A DNA stretch of 64,000 nt from Paenibacillus rubinfantis (GTDB lineage: Bacteria; Bacillota; Bacilli; Paenibacillales; Paenibacillaceae). Made by a program: the position numbers and the translations under genes. How positions within the stretch are numbered: the stretch's first letter is position 1; every line of letters begins with the position of its first letter. The notes under the pieces are model-generated. The model saw nothing but the letters and a program-made list of their open reading frames with translations. It had not been told where the DNA came from and did no database searches. Positions 1-8,927 of this stretch are shown in pieces. The stretch lies in assembly GCF_001486505.1 (NCBI RefSeq), contig NZ_LN909066.1, forward strand, positions 1,220,452-1,284,451, written 5' to 3'.

Positions 1-1103
1 TAAGAGCTGTTGTAATGAAGCGTATCGGTTGTGGTATCCGCGATGATCGGCGCATCGCATAGGTTGCCCACATGGTTCGGGCCGCCGGTTTCATCCAGCA
101 CCAGGTTCCAATCCAGGAACCCTTCATTCCAGTTGTTTAGATCGCCAATGATATTGCGGCCGTAACGCTCGCCGGTAAACCATTCGCCCAACTTCACGCC
201 CCCTTCCTGACAGCCTTCCGTAAACAGGAGATGCTTGTCGGGGAATAGCTCATGGACTTTGCCAACGTTCTCGAACGCTTCGCTGACGTACCAGTGGAAG
301 CCGGTGCCCCACACATATTTAGCCGCTTCGGGATCGCTCAACACGGCGGAAGCCCGCTCGATCATAATGTCTCGGTTGTGGTCCCAAATCAGAATCTGAA
401 CGTCCGCCAAGCCTTCCCGGTGCATCGTTGGCCCCAGATGATCGCGGACGAAATCGCGCTCCTCCTCACCGCTGTAGATACAGGAATCCCAGGTCTGAAC
501 CGCTGCTGGTTCGTTTTGCACCGTAATACCCCAAATCGGGATTCCCGCCTCGCGGTAAGCTTGGATGAACTTCGTATAATACCGCGCCCACACCTCGCGA
601 TATTCCGGCTTCAGCTGGCCGCCGTGGTTCATGTCCCCGTTGGTTTTCATCCAAGCCGGCGGGCTCCATGGCGAGGCCAGCATGGTGATGTCTTTCCCGG
701 CCGTTTTCGCCGCATCGTGAACGAGCGGAATCACCCACTGGTGGTCCCGGGAAATATCGAACGTGTTCAGCTCAACATCGCCGTCCTCGATATACGTGTA
801 GTTCTCAAGCGCGAAGTCACAGCTATGGATGTGCACACGTCCCAACGTATACCCCAGCCCCTCCTGCGGATCGAAATATCGGCGGATCACTTCCTCCCGC
901 TTCTGTGGGCTGATCCGAGACAACGTATACGCGGCCGCTTCCGTAAAAGCACCGCCAAACCCCATCACCGTTTGGTAGGTTTGCTCCGGCAAGACCTTCA
1001 ACTTCCGTCCCGTACCAGCGCCGGATTGGACCGTCACTTCCCCTTGCGGCTGCATACGGTCAGCCGAGTCGCGCGATGTGAGTACTTTTAACCATTTTGC
1101 CAT
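1..1103 (-). CDS. GH30 family glycosidase (glucosylceramidase-like), 3' end outside window
   Basis: Retaining beta-glycosidase of the GH30 type; members act on beta-1,6-glucan, glucosylceramide or xylan. The visible 367 codons start at ATG 1103 after AGGAGAGG and have no signal peptide, so a cytoplasmic enzyme is likely. The N-terminal part reads TVMGFGGAFTEAAA, typical of GH30. WGITVQNEP carries the presumed acid/base Glu (residue about 198), and HLLFTEG the presumed nucleophile Glu (about 296). No stop is reached before base 1, so the C-terminal beta-domain is missing from the window only. It lies downstream of a same-strand LacI regulator, with a palindromic operator and a cre site in the gap, so substrate induction and catabolite repression are likely. 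Exact substrate cannot be told. Confidence 0.9.
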   Translation of the reverse strand, partial: MAKWLKVLTSRDSADRMQPQGEVTVQSGAGTGRKLKVLPEQTYQTVMGFGGAFTEAAAYTLSRISPQKREEVIRRYFDPQEGLGYTLGRVHIHSCDFALENYTYIEDGDVELNTFDISRDHQWVIPLVHDAAKTAGKDITMLASPWSPPAWMKTNGDMNHGGQLKPEYREVWARYYTKFIQAYREAGIPIWGITVQNEPAAVQTWDSCIYSGEEERDFVRDHLGPTMHREGLADVQILIWDHNRDIMIERASAVLSDPEAAKYVWGTGFHWYVSEAFENVGKVHELFPDKHLLFTEGCQEGGVKLGEWFTGERYGRNIIGDLNNWNEGFLDWNLVLDETGGPNHVGNLCDAPIIADTTTDTLHYNSS

Positions 1104-1141
1104 CGTTAATCCTCTCCTTGGTTCACGTAATTGGCCATTCT

Positions 1142-1155
1142 TGAAATCGATTACA
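1142..1155. promoter_or_regulatory. cre site (CcpA operator)
   Basis: TGAAATCGATTACA matches the catabolite-responsive consensus TGWAANCGNTNWCA at every defined position. It sits about 40 bp upstream of the GH30 start codon, where CcpA binding would block transcription. Confidence 0.65.
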
Positions 1156-1217
1156 TTTCATGCAAGAGGCGCGCCGGAAGAATGCATCTGATCTCCAACT
1201 TTTGAAGAACGACGGGC

Positions 1218-1235
1218 ATCGAAACCGGTTTCGAT
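1218..1235. promoter_or_regulatory. LacI-family operator palindrome
   Basis: ATCGAAACCGGTTTCGAT is a perfect 18-bp palindrome with the central CG dyad typical of LacI/GalR operators. It lies between the stop of the LacI gene and the GH30 start, so the neighbouring repressor is the obvious binder. Confidence 0.7.
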
Positions 1236-1264
1236 TTCTTGCAAAAAAATAGAGGCCGAGCTGT

Positions 1265-2269
1265 CTACAGCGATCGGCAAGAATCGCGAATGACCAGCTC
1301 CACCGGGATAACGTCCTGTTGCACGTCTTCCCCGCCTTCTATCGAATAGATTAACATGTCAGCCGCCCTGCTGCCAAGTACATATGTGTTTTGTCGTATC
1401 GTCGTTAAGGCAGGTGTTAAAAATTTCGCCATCTCGATATCATCGAAGCCAACCAGCGAGATGTCTTCCGGAACTCGCAGCCCATGCCGCTTCATCGCCA
1501 TCATGGCCCCAACTGCCAAGTTGTCCCCGGCCGCAAACACGGCGGTAGGCCGTTCGTCCGCTTGCAGCAGCTCCTCCATCGCCTTGCTGCCGCTCTCCAC
1601 GGTATAATCGTAGCTGCCTTGCACGATATGCTGCGGATGGATTGTCAGTCCAAGCTCTTGCATCGCTTGCCGATAACCGCTTAACCGCTGCTCGCCGGCA
1701 AAGGTGGGGCCGCCGCCGATATGCGCGATTTTCCGATGGCCCAGGGAATGTAAATAAGCCACGGCTTGCCGGACTCCTTCCGCATTATCCGAGTACACGG
1801 TGCTTTTTAAAGTGGATTCCTGGTCCAGCAGGACGCACGGAATATCAGATTCCAGCAGTTCCTGGAAATAAGGATCGGACGCATCCGGCAACACGACCAC
1901 AACGCCGTCGATGCCGCGGATTTTGCAGTGCTCCAGATAGCTGCTTTTCTTGCCGCCGATATCCTTGGAAATAAACATCAGGTCATACCCTTTGGAGGTG
2001 GCGACCCGCTTGAAGCCCTCGATGACGCCGCCGAAATACGGATGCAGGATGCCCGCCCCGGAAGACTCGATAAACAGCACGCCAATCGTCCAAGAGCGTT
2101 TGGTCGTCAACGAACGGGCGTGAGCATTCGGGACATAACCAAGCTCGTCGGCGGCATCCAGGATTTTGCGGCGCGTTTTCTCGCTGACATCGGAATACCC
2201 GTTAAACACCTTGGATACCGTTGTTGGCGAAAAGCCGGTCTTTTGTGCGATATCGTAGATCGTAATCAA
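1265..2269 (-). CDS. LacI/GalR-family transcriptional regulator
   Basis: 334-aa sugar-responsive repressor. Residues 2-47 form the LacI helix-turn-helix and hinge (TIYDIAQKTGFSPTTVSKVFNGY, then NAHARSLTTKRS). Residues about 60-330 are a periplasmic-binding-protein-like effector domain with the family signature near FAAGDNLAVGAMMAM and LVGFDDIEMA. It is the first gene before the GH30 enzyme on the same strand and probably controls it through the palindrome at 1218-1235. A 12-bp palindrome upstream of its own start may allow autoregulation. The effector sugar is unknown. Confidence 0.93.
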   Translation of the reverse strand: MITIYDIAQKTGFSPTTVSKVFNGYSDVSEKTRRKILDAADELGYVPNAHARSLTTKRSWTIGVLFIESSGAGILHPYFGGVIEGFKRVATSKGYDLMFISKDIGGKKSSYLEHCKIRGIDGVVVVLPDASDPYFQELLESDIPCVLLDQESTLKSTVYSDNAEGVRQAVAYLHSLGHRKIAHIGGGPTFAGEQRLSGYRQAMQELGLTIHPQHIVQGSYDYTVESGSKAMEELLQADERPTAVFAAGDNLAVGAMMAMKRHGLRVPEDISLVGFDDIEMAKFLTPALTTIRQNTYVLGSRAADMLIYSIEGGEDVQQDVIPVELVIRDSCRSL

Positions 2270-2362
2270 CGTCTCATCTCCTCTGCCCGGCTCCGAGCCA
2301 GGCTCGTCCGGGATTCACAGGCCATTGTAGCCGCTGGTTTGCCGGAAGTCAACCGGTTTCTG

Positions 2363-2374
2363 TAAAGCGCTTTA
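2363..2374. promoter_or_regulatory. Short palindrome upstream of lacI-type gene
   Basis: TAAAGCGCTTTA is a perfect 12-bp dyad about 95 bp upstream of the LacI-type start codon. It resembles a LacI-family or CcpA half-site but mismatches the cre consensus at three places. Autoregulator binding is inference. Confidence 0.35.
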
Positions 2375-2398
2375 ATGATCGACGGGATGCATATGGCG

Positions 2399-2440
2399 AA
2401 AAAAATCGCAAGGTCCAGAAATTCTCCTGAACCTTGCGAT
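2399..2440 (-). terminator. Rho-independent terminator of the FecR-domain gene
   Basis: A 10-bp stem (ATCGCAAGGT with its complement, 2405-2414 and 2431-2440) is followed on the minus strand by seven T, directly after the FecR-domain gene stop. Confidence 0.8.
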
Positions 2441-2451
2441 CGGGATTCGTT

Positions 2452-4737
2452 TTAAGGTGCTGTCACTTCCAGAGTTACATTTGTATCTTCACTGTAGGGA
2501 TATGGATCCATACCGTCGGACGGAGGATAAACCCATCTTAGCCCGATTTCATACGTTCCAGGCTCGCCGTTAAATGGCCCCCATATCAGCGTAAACTCGC
2601 TGCCCGTTGCCAACAATGCGGCCAAGACGCCGGCTTCGCCTGTCAGATAGGCGGTTCCGTACTCGTCAATCTCACCCGAGGCAACCGGCGTACCGTTATG
2701 TTGCAGTGTTACCGTTTCATAAACATACGGGACATCGACGGAGTCTAAAGGATAAATCGAAACCCTCAAAGCCATCCGATAGGAAGGTTGGAGGTTCTCA
2801 CCTTTGGCGCTAAATGAATAAACCCATGGCTCCGCTGGAGCCAAATTAACCGATGACTCCCCTCCCGTAAAGGCGATCGTCGGCATCTCCGCGACCACCG
2901 TAAACTGGAACGACTGCTTGCCTAATGAAACCAAAGCATCCCCCTCACCGTGGAAAGCCTCTACGGTCACGTTGTAATTGCCGGATTGTGTCCAGTTGGC
3001 CGACAAAACGGCTGGATACCCGTCGCCTAAGGCTCCAACGCCGTAACCCGCATTGTCCTCGGAAGGAAGCCACACCTCCCCGCAACTGGCTGCCGTTGAC
3101 GTTCCGCAGGCCTCCAGGTTCAGTTCGGTCATATCGATTGAATCATTTTCAAAGTCATAACTGATTGGAGAATATACCGCTTCCGCTACATTCGACGTCA
3201 GCGTCATCTTCAGCTTGAGCTGGTCCGACTGCAGCTCCACGCCCTCTTTCAGCGTCAGTCCAAATGCCATTTGGTGCGGGATGCCGAACGGGATGGAGGT
3301 TTCATCGGCGTGCTTCCAGTTCAAGGTAAACGACGCCGCAGGCTCCGGATTTGGATTTGGATTTGGGTTCGGATTTGGGTTCGGGCTAGGATTCGAGCCT
3401 GGATTTGAAGGCGCCGAAGACCCGCCGCTCGGCACCGTTGGCAAGGCTGGCACCTGCGACGGAGTAGCGGAACCACCTCGCTGTTGCTTTTCTTGCTCCA
3501 GCTTCCGCTGATCCGCCAAGAATTGATCCCGACTTTCTCCTCCGAGTTGATCGATGAAGCGCTCCTGCGCCTTGGCTAGCACCTCCGCTACAGCTCTGCG
3601 ATTCTCCTCTTCCTGCCTGGCTTGTTCCTCCGCAATCCATTCAATGACGGCCTTCATGGCACTCTGTTGTTCCTGCTGATCTCGTTTCTTCTGTTCCTGC
3701 CTTTCCTTCAGCAGTTGTTCCTTCTGGGCGGCGGCTTCCGGATCCACCCCCGCCGTTCTATCCAGCGGCTGAACCCCGTCCAAATCGATAGTTTTCCCGT
3801 TCCCCTCCAGGGCACGGTTAGCCTCGTTGATCAACTGCTGCACTTGCCCGGAAGGCAGCTTTTGTTGCTTGACGGCTTCTTGCGCCAGGTTTGCAACCAG
3901 GTTGTCTAAATTCCGGCTTACCTTGTCCAAATCCGCCATCTGCCGTCCAAGATTCGAGTTCGAGGTCGGACTAGGCGCATTTCCCTGTTCTTGTAAGCTC
4001 CTTTTCATTTCCTCGTTTTCCTGCTGAATCTTCTCCGCGTTTTTGAGGAGGCTTTCTATCACTTTGGGCGGCGCGTTTTGGATCAGAGTGGACGGATCCA
4101 CCACCGAAGGTACGCTGATCCCGCTGTTCTCCAGAAGGATTTGCTGAGCAGGATAGACGATAGTTGGAGACGGCGGGGTAGGTGATGCTCCAGAAGCTGG
4201 ATTTGAGCTGCCGGTGCTGACCGCCCCGGCCATCACGCTTAAAACGCTAGCCCCCGTGATCGGATCCACCGTGACCATGAAATGGGTTCCTTTCACGTCC
4301 AGCGTATGATTTCCGTTCACCACTTGGAACGTATCTGGCGATCCTCGCAAGTCCGTTACGGCGAAATAGGCCACACCGGAGAGCATCGTCAGCTTTGTCG
4401 TTCTCCCCTCCGGTCCGCCCGCCAGACGAGTGATATCCAGTGAGCTATACGCCCCAAGATTCACTTCATCTCCGGTATCCTCCACCCGCAGCTGCGCGCC
4501 GCCTTGGCCGAGAATCAGTCGATCCCCTTGCCGCAGGGACATTCCCTCAAACGCATCATACTGCAAACTGGATCCGGCGGGCTGCACCTTGGCATCCCCT
4601 TGCAAGGCTACAATTACAGCTGTTCTTATGGTGTTTTTCGCCCCTGCAGCCAAGGCCGGTTGTCCAAAAGCCAGCAGGATCAGTAAAGCAGCAAGGCTGC
4701 CGCATAGACTTCTTATCCATTGTTTCATGTCCTTCAC
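2452..4737 (-). CDS. Secreted FecR-domain protein with PN-repeat linker
   Basis: 761-aa exported protein. Residues 1-30 form a signal peptide ending near ALAAGA. Residues about 50-175 look like a FecR domain (SLQYDAFEGMSLRQGDRLILG, then LDVKGTHFMV). Residues about 225-430 are rich in Q, E and K and probably coiled. A proline-asparagine repeat follows at about 445-465. The C-terminal 290 residues look beta-rich and are unassigned. Stand-alone FecR-domain proteins are common in Paenibacillus, and no TonB-type signalling is implied. The start lies 3 bp after the stop of the NHL/stalk gene, so the two are co-transcribed. A structural or adhesive surface role is inference. Confidence 0.75.
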   Translation of the reverse strand: MKDMKQWIRSLCGSLAALLILLAFGQPALAAGAKNTIRTAVIVALQGDAKVQPAGSSLQYDAFEGMSLRQGDRLILGQGGAQLRVEDTGDEVNLGAYSSLDITRLAGGPEGRTTKLTMLSGVAYFAVTDLRGSPDTFQVVNGNHTLDVKGTHFMVTVDPITGASVLSVMAGAVSTGSSNPASGASPTPPSPTIVYPAQQILLENSGISVPSVVDPSTLIQNAPPKVIESLLKNAEKIQQENEEMKRSLQEQGNAPSPTSNSNLGRQMADLDKVSRNLDNLVANLAQEAVKQQKLPSGQVQQLINEANRALEGNGKTIDLDGVQPLDRTAGVDPEAAAQKEQLLKERQEQKKRDQQEQQSAMKAVIEWIAEEQARQEEENRRAVAEVLAKAQERFIDQLGGESRDQFLADQRKLEQEKQQRGGSATPSQVPALPTVPSGGSSAPSNPGSNPSPNPNPNPNPNPNPEPAASFTLNWKHADETSIPFGIPHQMAFGLTLKEGVELQSDQLKLKMTLTSNVAEAVYSPISYDFENDSIDMTELNLEACGTSTAASCGEVWLPSEDNAGYGVGALGDGYPAVLSANWTQSGNYNVTVEAFHGEGDALVSLGKQSFQFTVVAEMPTIAFTGGESSVNLAPAEPWVYSFSAKGENLQPSYRMALRVSIYPLDSVDVPYVYETVTLQHNGTPVASGEIDEYGTAYLTGEAGVLAALLATGSEFTLIWGPFNGEPGTYEIGLRWVYPPSDGMDPYPYSEDTNVTLEVTAP

Positions 4738-4740
4738 CTC

Positions 4741-6363
4741 CTATTTATCCCTCATGACGGCCAATCGCGCTTCCGACAGCCAATTTACTTCCTTGTTCAG
4801 CAATACGCCAGCTCCTCGCAAGGGGATATATACTTTGCCGCCGCTGACATAAGGAGCTGCTGCTAAAGTTAACCGAGATATGTCTCCGGTCGAATTGACA
4901 GTCACCGTCGCTTCAGATTTACCAACCCGAAGAGAGACCGACCGCCCCTCTCCTTGCATCACAATATCTCCCGCTGAATTGAAGGTGACCGTGTAACCAA
5001 CGGCCTCCGCAAGCAGACGAAGCGGGACATCCAATCGGCCTTGCTGAAGAAGGAGTTGATCCGTATCGGCTACCGCATTTTGCTCATAGAAGAGTACTGG
5101 CCCTTTGCGTCCTGCTACGGTTTCCGGCAACGAGTAAGGGCGCAGGACACGCACTTGATGGTTCAAGGCGTCAGCCACCCAGATGGCTCCGGTCTCCTCC
5201 TCTACGGTTACATCCACCGGCAAGGAAAAAGCCGCGCTCGCCTCCGTGTGCCCCGCGCTTCCCGGCACCCCGTCCCGGGCGCCGACCAAGGTCGTCACCT
5301 TCTGATCCCGCAGCAGCCGGATGGTATGATTCAGGGAATCGGCAATAAGCAAACCGTCTTGGGTCCAAGCCAGTCCCGCCGGCCCGTTAAACCGAGCCGC
5401 CCCCGCATCCCCGTCCAGATAACCGCCGGATGCCGTTAAAGTGGGGTTCGCCTCCGAATACATCGATTCGGACACCTTGCCCGCCACCGTCGAAACCGTA
5501 TCGGCGGCGAAATCGATATAGCGGATCAAATGATTCCCGCGATCGCTGACATAGAGGTTCCCTTTATCGTCTAGGGCCAATCCGGACGGTTCGTTAAAAA
5601 GGGCCTGAGACAAGCTGCCATCCTGATAGTCTCCCGCCGGAACTGCCAGCCCCGGATGGACCATGACAACCCGCTCCGAGGTTGCGTTCAGCGTTGTGAC
5701 TTCACCGTCCGTTGTGATTTTGCGGATAACGTGATTTAGCGTGTCCGCCACGTAAACGATCCCATCTCCGGTAACCGCAATCGCTTCCGGGGAATGAAAC
5801 CGGGCATTCTTCCGCTCACCATCCCGAAGTCCTAAGACACCGTTGCCTGCCAAGGTTTGTACCTGACCGTCCGCGGTGATTTTGCGAATGGCATGATTGC
5901 CCGTATCTGCGACATAGATGTTGCCGGAAGTATCCGCCGCCAACCCGGAAGGCATCTGGAAAGCGGATTCCTTCAGAGGACCATCAAGATAGCCGCCGAC
6001 CGGTTCATTCCGTTCATCCAGCTTGACCGGAAATGGAATGCCGGCAAAGGGGCTCACGACCCCGTCTTTGACTTGGCGAATAACCTGATTGGCCGTATCG
6101 GCCACCAGCAGGCGACCGTCAGACAACCGCAGCAATCCTCCGGGAGAACGAAACTCCGCCTCCTCCCAAGTTCCTTCCGTCCAGCCGGCTTGTCCTGTCC
6201 CGGCATAAACGTCCACCCGCAGCAGCGTTCTCCCGGCATCGCTTACAGGTCCGCCGGATCCATCCGCCAAGGCGGGCGCTTGTGCCGCGACAAAACTACT
6301 GAACCCAAGCAAGGCGGCTAGCAGCAACCTCCCCTTGTGTTTAAGGAAACTCCTCATTTTCAA
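4741..6363 (-). CDS. Secreted NHL-repeat protein with C-terminal stalk domain
   Basis: 540-aa exported protein. A signal peptide (KGRLLLAALLGFSSFVAAQAPALA) is followed by NHL beta-propeller repeats at about 50-410; motifs such as NIYVADTGNHAIRKI, IVYVADTLNHVIRKI, NLYVSDRGNHLIRYI and AIWVADALNHQVRVL recur. A copper-amine-oxidase N-terminal-like (stalk) domain is at about 425-540 (VPLRLLAEAVGYTV, GKVYIPLRGAG). The start is taken as TTG 6363, seven bases after GGGAGAG; ATG 6357 is possible. It is the first gene of an operon with the FecR-domain gene. NHL propellers bind proteins or carbohydrates; the ligand here is unknown. Confidence 0.8.
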   Translation of the reverse strand: MKMRSFLKHKGRLLLAALLGFSSFVAAQAPALADGSGGPVSDAGRTLLRVDVYAGTGQAGWTEGTWEEAEFRSPGGLLRLSDGRLLVADTANQVIRQVKDGVVSPFAGIPFPVKLDERNEPVGGYLDGPLKESAFQMPSGLAADTSGNIYVADTGNHAIRKITADGQVQTLAGNGVLGLRDGERKNARFHSPEAIAVTGDGIVYVADTLNHVIRKITTDGEVTTLNATSERVVMVHPGLAVPAGDYQDGSLSQALFNEPSGLALDDKGNLYVSDRGNHLIRYIDFAADTVSTVAGKVSESMYSEANPTLTASGGYLDGDAGAARFNGPAGLAWTQDGLLIADSLNHTIRLLRDQKVTTLVGARDGVPGSAGHTEASAAFSLPVDVTVEEETGAIWVADALNHQVRVLRPYSLPETVAGRKGPVLFYEQNAVADTDQLLLQQGRLDVPLRLLAEAVGYTVTFNSAGDIVMQGEGRSVSLRVGKSEATVTVNSTGDISRLTLAAAPYVSGGKVYIPLRGAGVLLNKEVNWLSEARLAVMRDK

Positions 6364-6559
6364 TTCACACTCTCCCTTATCATGTAATTCCTAAACCAAC
6401 TCAACAATGTCAACCTCGATTATGACATTTATCACACGGTTTACATTATATATCGGTAATTTCTTCCTTAAAATGATACACTCCGCCGGATTTGGCGATT
6501 TAATTTGGGGTAAACTTTGGGGGAGAATCGCAATTTTGAAAGAAAGGCGCTGATCTGAC

Positions 6560-6859
6560 GTGGCCGCAAATCACGACAAAACCTCCGCGGACTTCGAATA
6601 CGAGCGGTACAAGCTGCTCAAGGAGTATCGACCGGAGAATGATATTCCCGATGATGACCTGCTGCCTCACGATACACGAATCGCCCAAGGCATCAGCGAA
6701 CAAGACGCCGTGTCCGTTGGCGAAAATGATCCGCTTCCCGACGTACCCGATGCGGACGCCATTCAGAAGGACAGCCCCGTTGATCCCGTTGCTCCTGATC
6801 CGGATGCCATGCATGGCACCGATTTGCTGAACGGTTTTGACGGCGACGAAACCGAATAA
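6560..6859 (+). CDS. Small acidic hypothetical protein
   Basis: 99-aa protein starting at GTG, with a weak GAAAGG upstream. It is very rich in D, E and P, has no hydrophobic segment and no recognisable domain, so it should be soluble and largely disordered. The reading frame is closed by a good terminator shared with the convergent chemoreceptor gene, which supports it as a real transcription unit. I do not recognise it. The opposite-strand frames here lack a ribosome binding site. Confidence 0.55.
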   Translation: MAANHDKTSADFEYERYKLLKEYRPENDIPDDDLLPHDTRIAQGISEQDAVSVGENDPLPDVPDADAIQKDSPVDPVAPDPDAMHGTDLLNGFDGDETE

Positions 6860-6867
6860 CCTCTACG

Positions 6868-6906
6868 AAAAAAGCCTTCCGCACGCGATTGTGCGGAAGG
6901 CTTTTT
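6868..6906. terminator. Bidirectional terminator
   Basis: 14-bp stem AAAGCCTTCCGCAC with its complement around a 6-base loop, flanked by A-runs and T-runs, between two convergent genes. Confidence 0.88.
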
Positions 6907-6920
6907 GAAGGTGGGAAGGA

Positions 6921-8900
6921 TTAGTCCTTATACACTTTAAACTTACCTACCAAGGTTTGCAGTTGCTCGGCTAACCGGCTCAGGTCCGCTGAAGATGAGG
7001 CGATTTCTTCTACGGAAGCCAACTGTTCCTCCGCCGCCGCGGAGATCGTTTGGGTGTTGCCGGCCGTCTCCTCGGAGAGGTGACGAATACGTTCAATCGC
7101 TTCACGGGCCGCGCTGGTTTCCCCCGCGGCATCCTGCATCGTTCCAGCCGCAGCCTCGATCGCTTCCGCCGCTTCCACGACAGACTGGCTGATCGCAACA
7201 AAGGATTGACCGGATAAATCGACGGCTTCTCTGCCTTCCGAGACCTTAACCTGAACGTCTTCCATCGCGGCAGCCGCCCGATTCATTTCATCCTGGATAT
7301 GCCCGATATAATCCCGAATTTGGCCTGCAGAATGGCTTGAGCCTTCAGCCAGTTTCCGGATTTCACCGGCTACCACCGCGAAACCGCGCCCTTCTTCGCC
7401 GGCCCGGGACGCCTCGATCGCAGCGTTCAGCGACAGCATATTCGTCTTCTGTGCGATGCCCGCCATCAAGGTGGCGATGCCGCCGATTCGCTCCGCACGT
7501 TGATGCAGCGAGCCGATTACGGTTGCCAGCTCCGCCACCGTCTCTTCGACGCTGCGGATTTTCTGTTCCGCGCCAGCCACCAGTTGGGTCCCTTGCTGAG
7601 CGGAATCCGCCGTCCCCGACATCGTCCGGGCGATCAGTTGCATGTTGCCGGATACGTATTCCACCTGTCGGGCCATCGTATCGATGCTGGACGAGCCGTT
7701 TTCTACACTATACAGCTGTTGCTCACTGCCGACGGCAACGTCCTGAATTGCAACCGTCACATGCTCGATCGCTTTCGTTGTCTGCTCTGCCCCGGCGGAC
7801 AGCTGTTCCGCCGAAGCCGAGACGCTATCGGTCATCTCCCGTACCCCTTCAATCATCTCCCGCAAATTATCGGCCATCACCTGAAAATTAGCGGCAAGCT
7901 CGCCGATTTCATCGCGTTTGAAGTCGTCCAGCTTCTCCGTCAGATCACCTTGGCCAAGGATTGCGGTCGCACGTCTCAATTTACGGATCGGAATCAGGAT
8001 CGAGCGAATCAATAAGATGTTCAAGATCAATCCTCCGACCAGCGCCAGCAAGACAACGAGAATTGACGTATTGCGGATTTCCGCCGTATCGCGCGTCACT
8101 TCGCTTTGACTCATCGTCCCGCCGATCCGCCAACCGGTGAGTTCGTTTTTGTGGAACGCCATCTTATATTTTTCACCGTTCAGGATGTAGTCGAAGGTTC
8201 CCTTGTCCTCTTCAAACATCGAAGACACGTAGCTGTCCGTCGCCTCTTCGCCGATCCCGCCTGTCGGATTTACAATCATGTTCTTGGCGCTGTCGAGAAT
8301 CAGGATATATCCTTCCTCCCCCACTTTCATGTTCGCCATATTGGAGATGCCGGTTAAGTCAAGGTCGAGCGCAATAACCCCTGCCCCATCCTTCAACACC
8401 TTAGATACGGAAACGACCGGACTTCCGTCAACGGAGAGATATACCGGCGAAACTACCGCATTAGGCGTCTTCATGGCCAGCACATACCAATCCCGAGTTC
8501 TCGGGTCAAAATCGGATGGCAGCTCCTGCTCCGCGCCCAACAATGTCCCCCCTTGACTCGTACCGACATAAATATTCAATACATCCTTATGTAAGGCCAG
8601 GTACTGCTTCAGGCGATTTTTCACCGCCGTACCCCCTGACGCCAGTTCCGCATCAACAGCAGCTGTATCCAGCTCGCCGGCAAAGTAATCCAGATCGAAA
8701 ACCATGTTTTCGAAATTGCTGGTGATCACCGAATTTGCGGTATCCACGCTCTCTTGGGCGCTGAAGATCAATCCCTCTTCGATATGTTTGCTTGCCGTCC
8801 AATAGGTCGAACCGGCGATAGTCAAGCTAGGAACCAGCAGAATGATGGAAAACGATATAATGAGCTTTTGACGAATAGATAAAGAAAACGTTCGATTCAT
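6921..8900 (-). CDS. Methyl-accepting chemotaxis protein
   Basis: 659-aa membrane chemoreceptor. TM1 at about 10-32, an extracellular dCache-like ligand domain at about 35-270 (DPRTRDWY and VVSVSKVLKDGAGVIALDL), TM2 at about 277-298, HAMP, then the long cytoplasmic signalling coiled coil. The hairpin tip reads GRGFAVVAGEIRKLAE and engages CheA/CheW. It ends in KVYKD without a CheR-binding pentapeptide. The start is ATG 8900, placed after AGGGGGATTCTC; the frame is open upstream to 8924 but without a fitting ribosome binding site. The ligand is not predictable; dCache sensors often bind amino acids. Confidence 0.93.
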   Translation of the reverse strand: MNRTFSLSIRQKLIISFSIILLVPSLTIAGSTYWTASKHIEEGLIFSAQESVDTANSVITSNFENMVFDLDYFAGELDTAAVDAELASGGTAVKNRLKQYLALHKDVLNIYVGTSQGGTLLGAEQELPSDFDPRTRDWYVLAMKTPNAVVSPVYLSVDGSPVVSVSKVLKDGAGVIALDLDLTGISNMANMKVGEEGYILILDSAKNMIVNPTGGIGEEATDSYVSSMFEEDKGTFDYILNGEKYKMAFHKNELTGWRIGGTMSQSEVTRDTAEIRNTSILVVLLALVGGLILNILLIRSILIPIRKLRRATAILGQGDLTEKLDDFKRDEIGELAANFQVMADNLREMIEGVREMTDSVSASAEQLSAGAEQTTKAIEHVTVAIQDVAVGSEQQLYSVENGSSSIDTMARQVEYVSGNMQLIARTMSGTADSAQQGTQLVAGAEQKIRSVEETVAELATVIGSLHQRAERIGGIATLMAGIAQKTNMLSLNAAIEASRAGEEGRGFAVVAGEIRKLAEGSSHSAGQIRDYIGHIQDEMNRAAAAMEDVQVKVSEGREAVDLSGQSFVAISQSVVEAAEAIEAAAGTMQDAAGETSAAREAIERIRHLSEETAGNTQTISAAAEEQLASVEEIASSSADLSRLAEQLQTLVGKFKVYKD

Positions 8901-8927
8901 GAGAATCCCCCTAAAATGGTTCAATCC

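Noticed and set aside
252..1091. 279-codon plus-strand frame opposite GH30
   Set aside because: Antisense shadow of a GH30 gene with intact catalytic motifs; no ribosome binding site or recognisable domain.
3349..3402. Phase-variable hexamer tract in the FecR-domain gene
   Set aside because: The repeat unit is six bases, so slippage would keep the frame and only change linker length; no switching expected.
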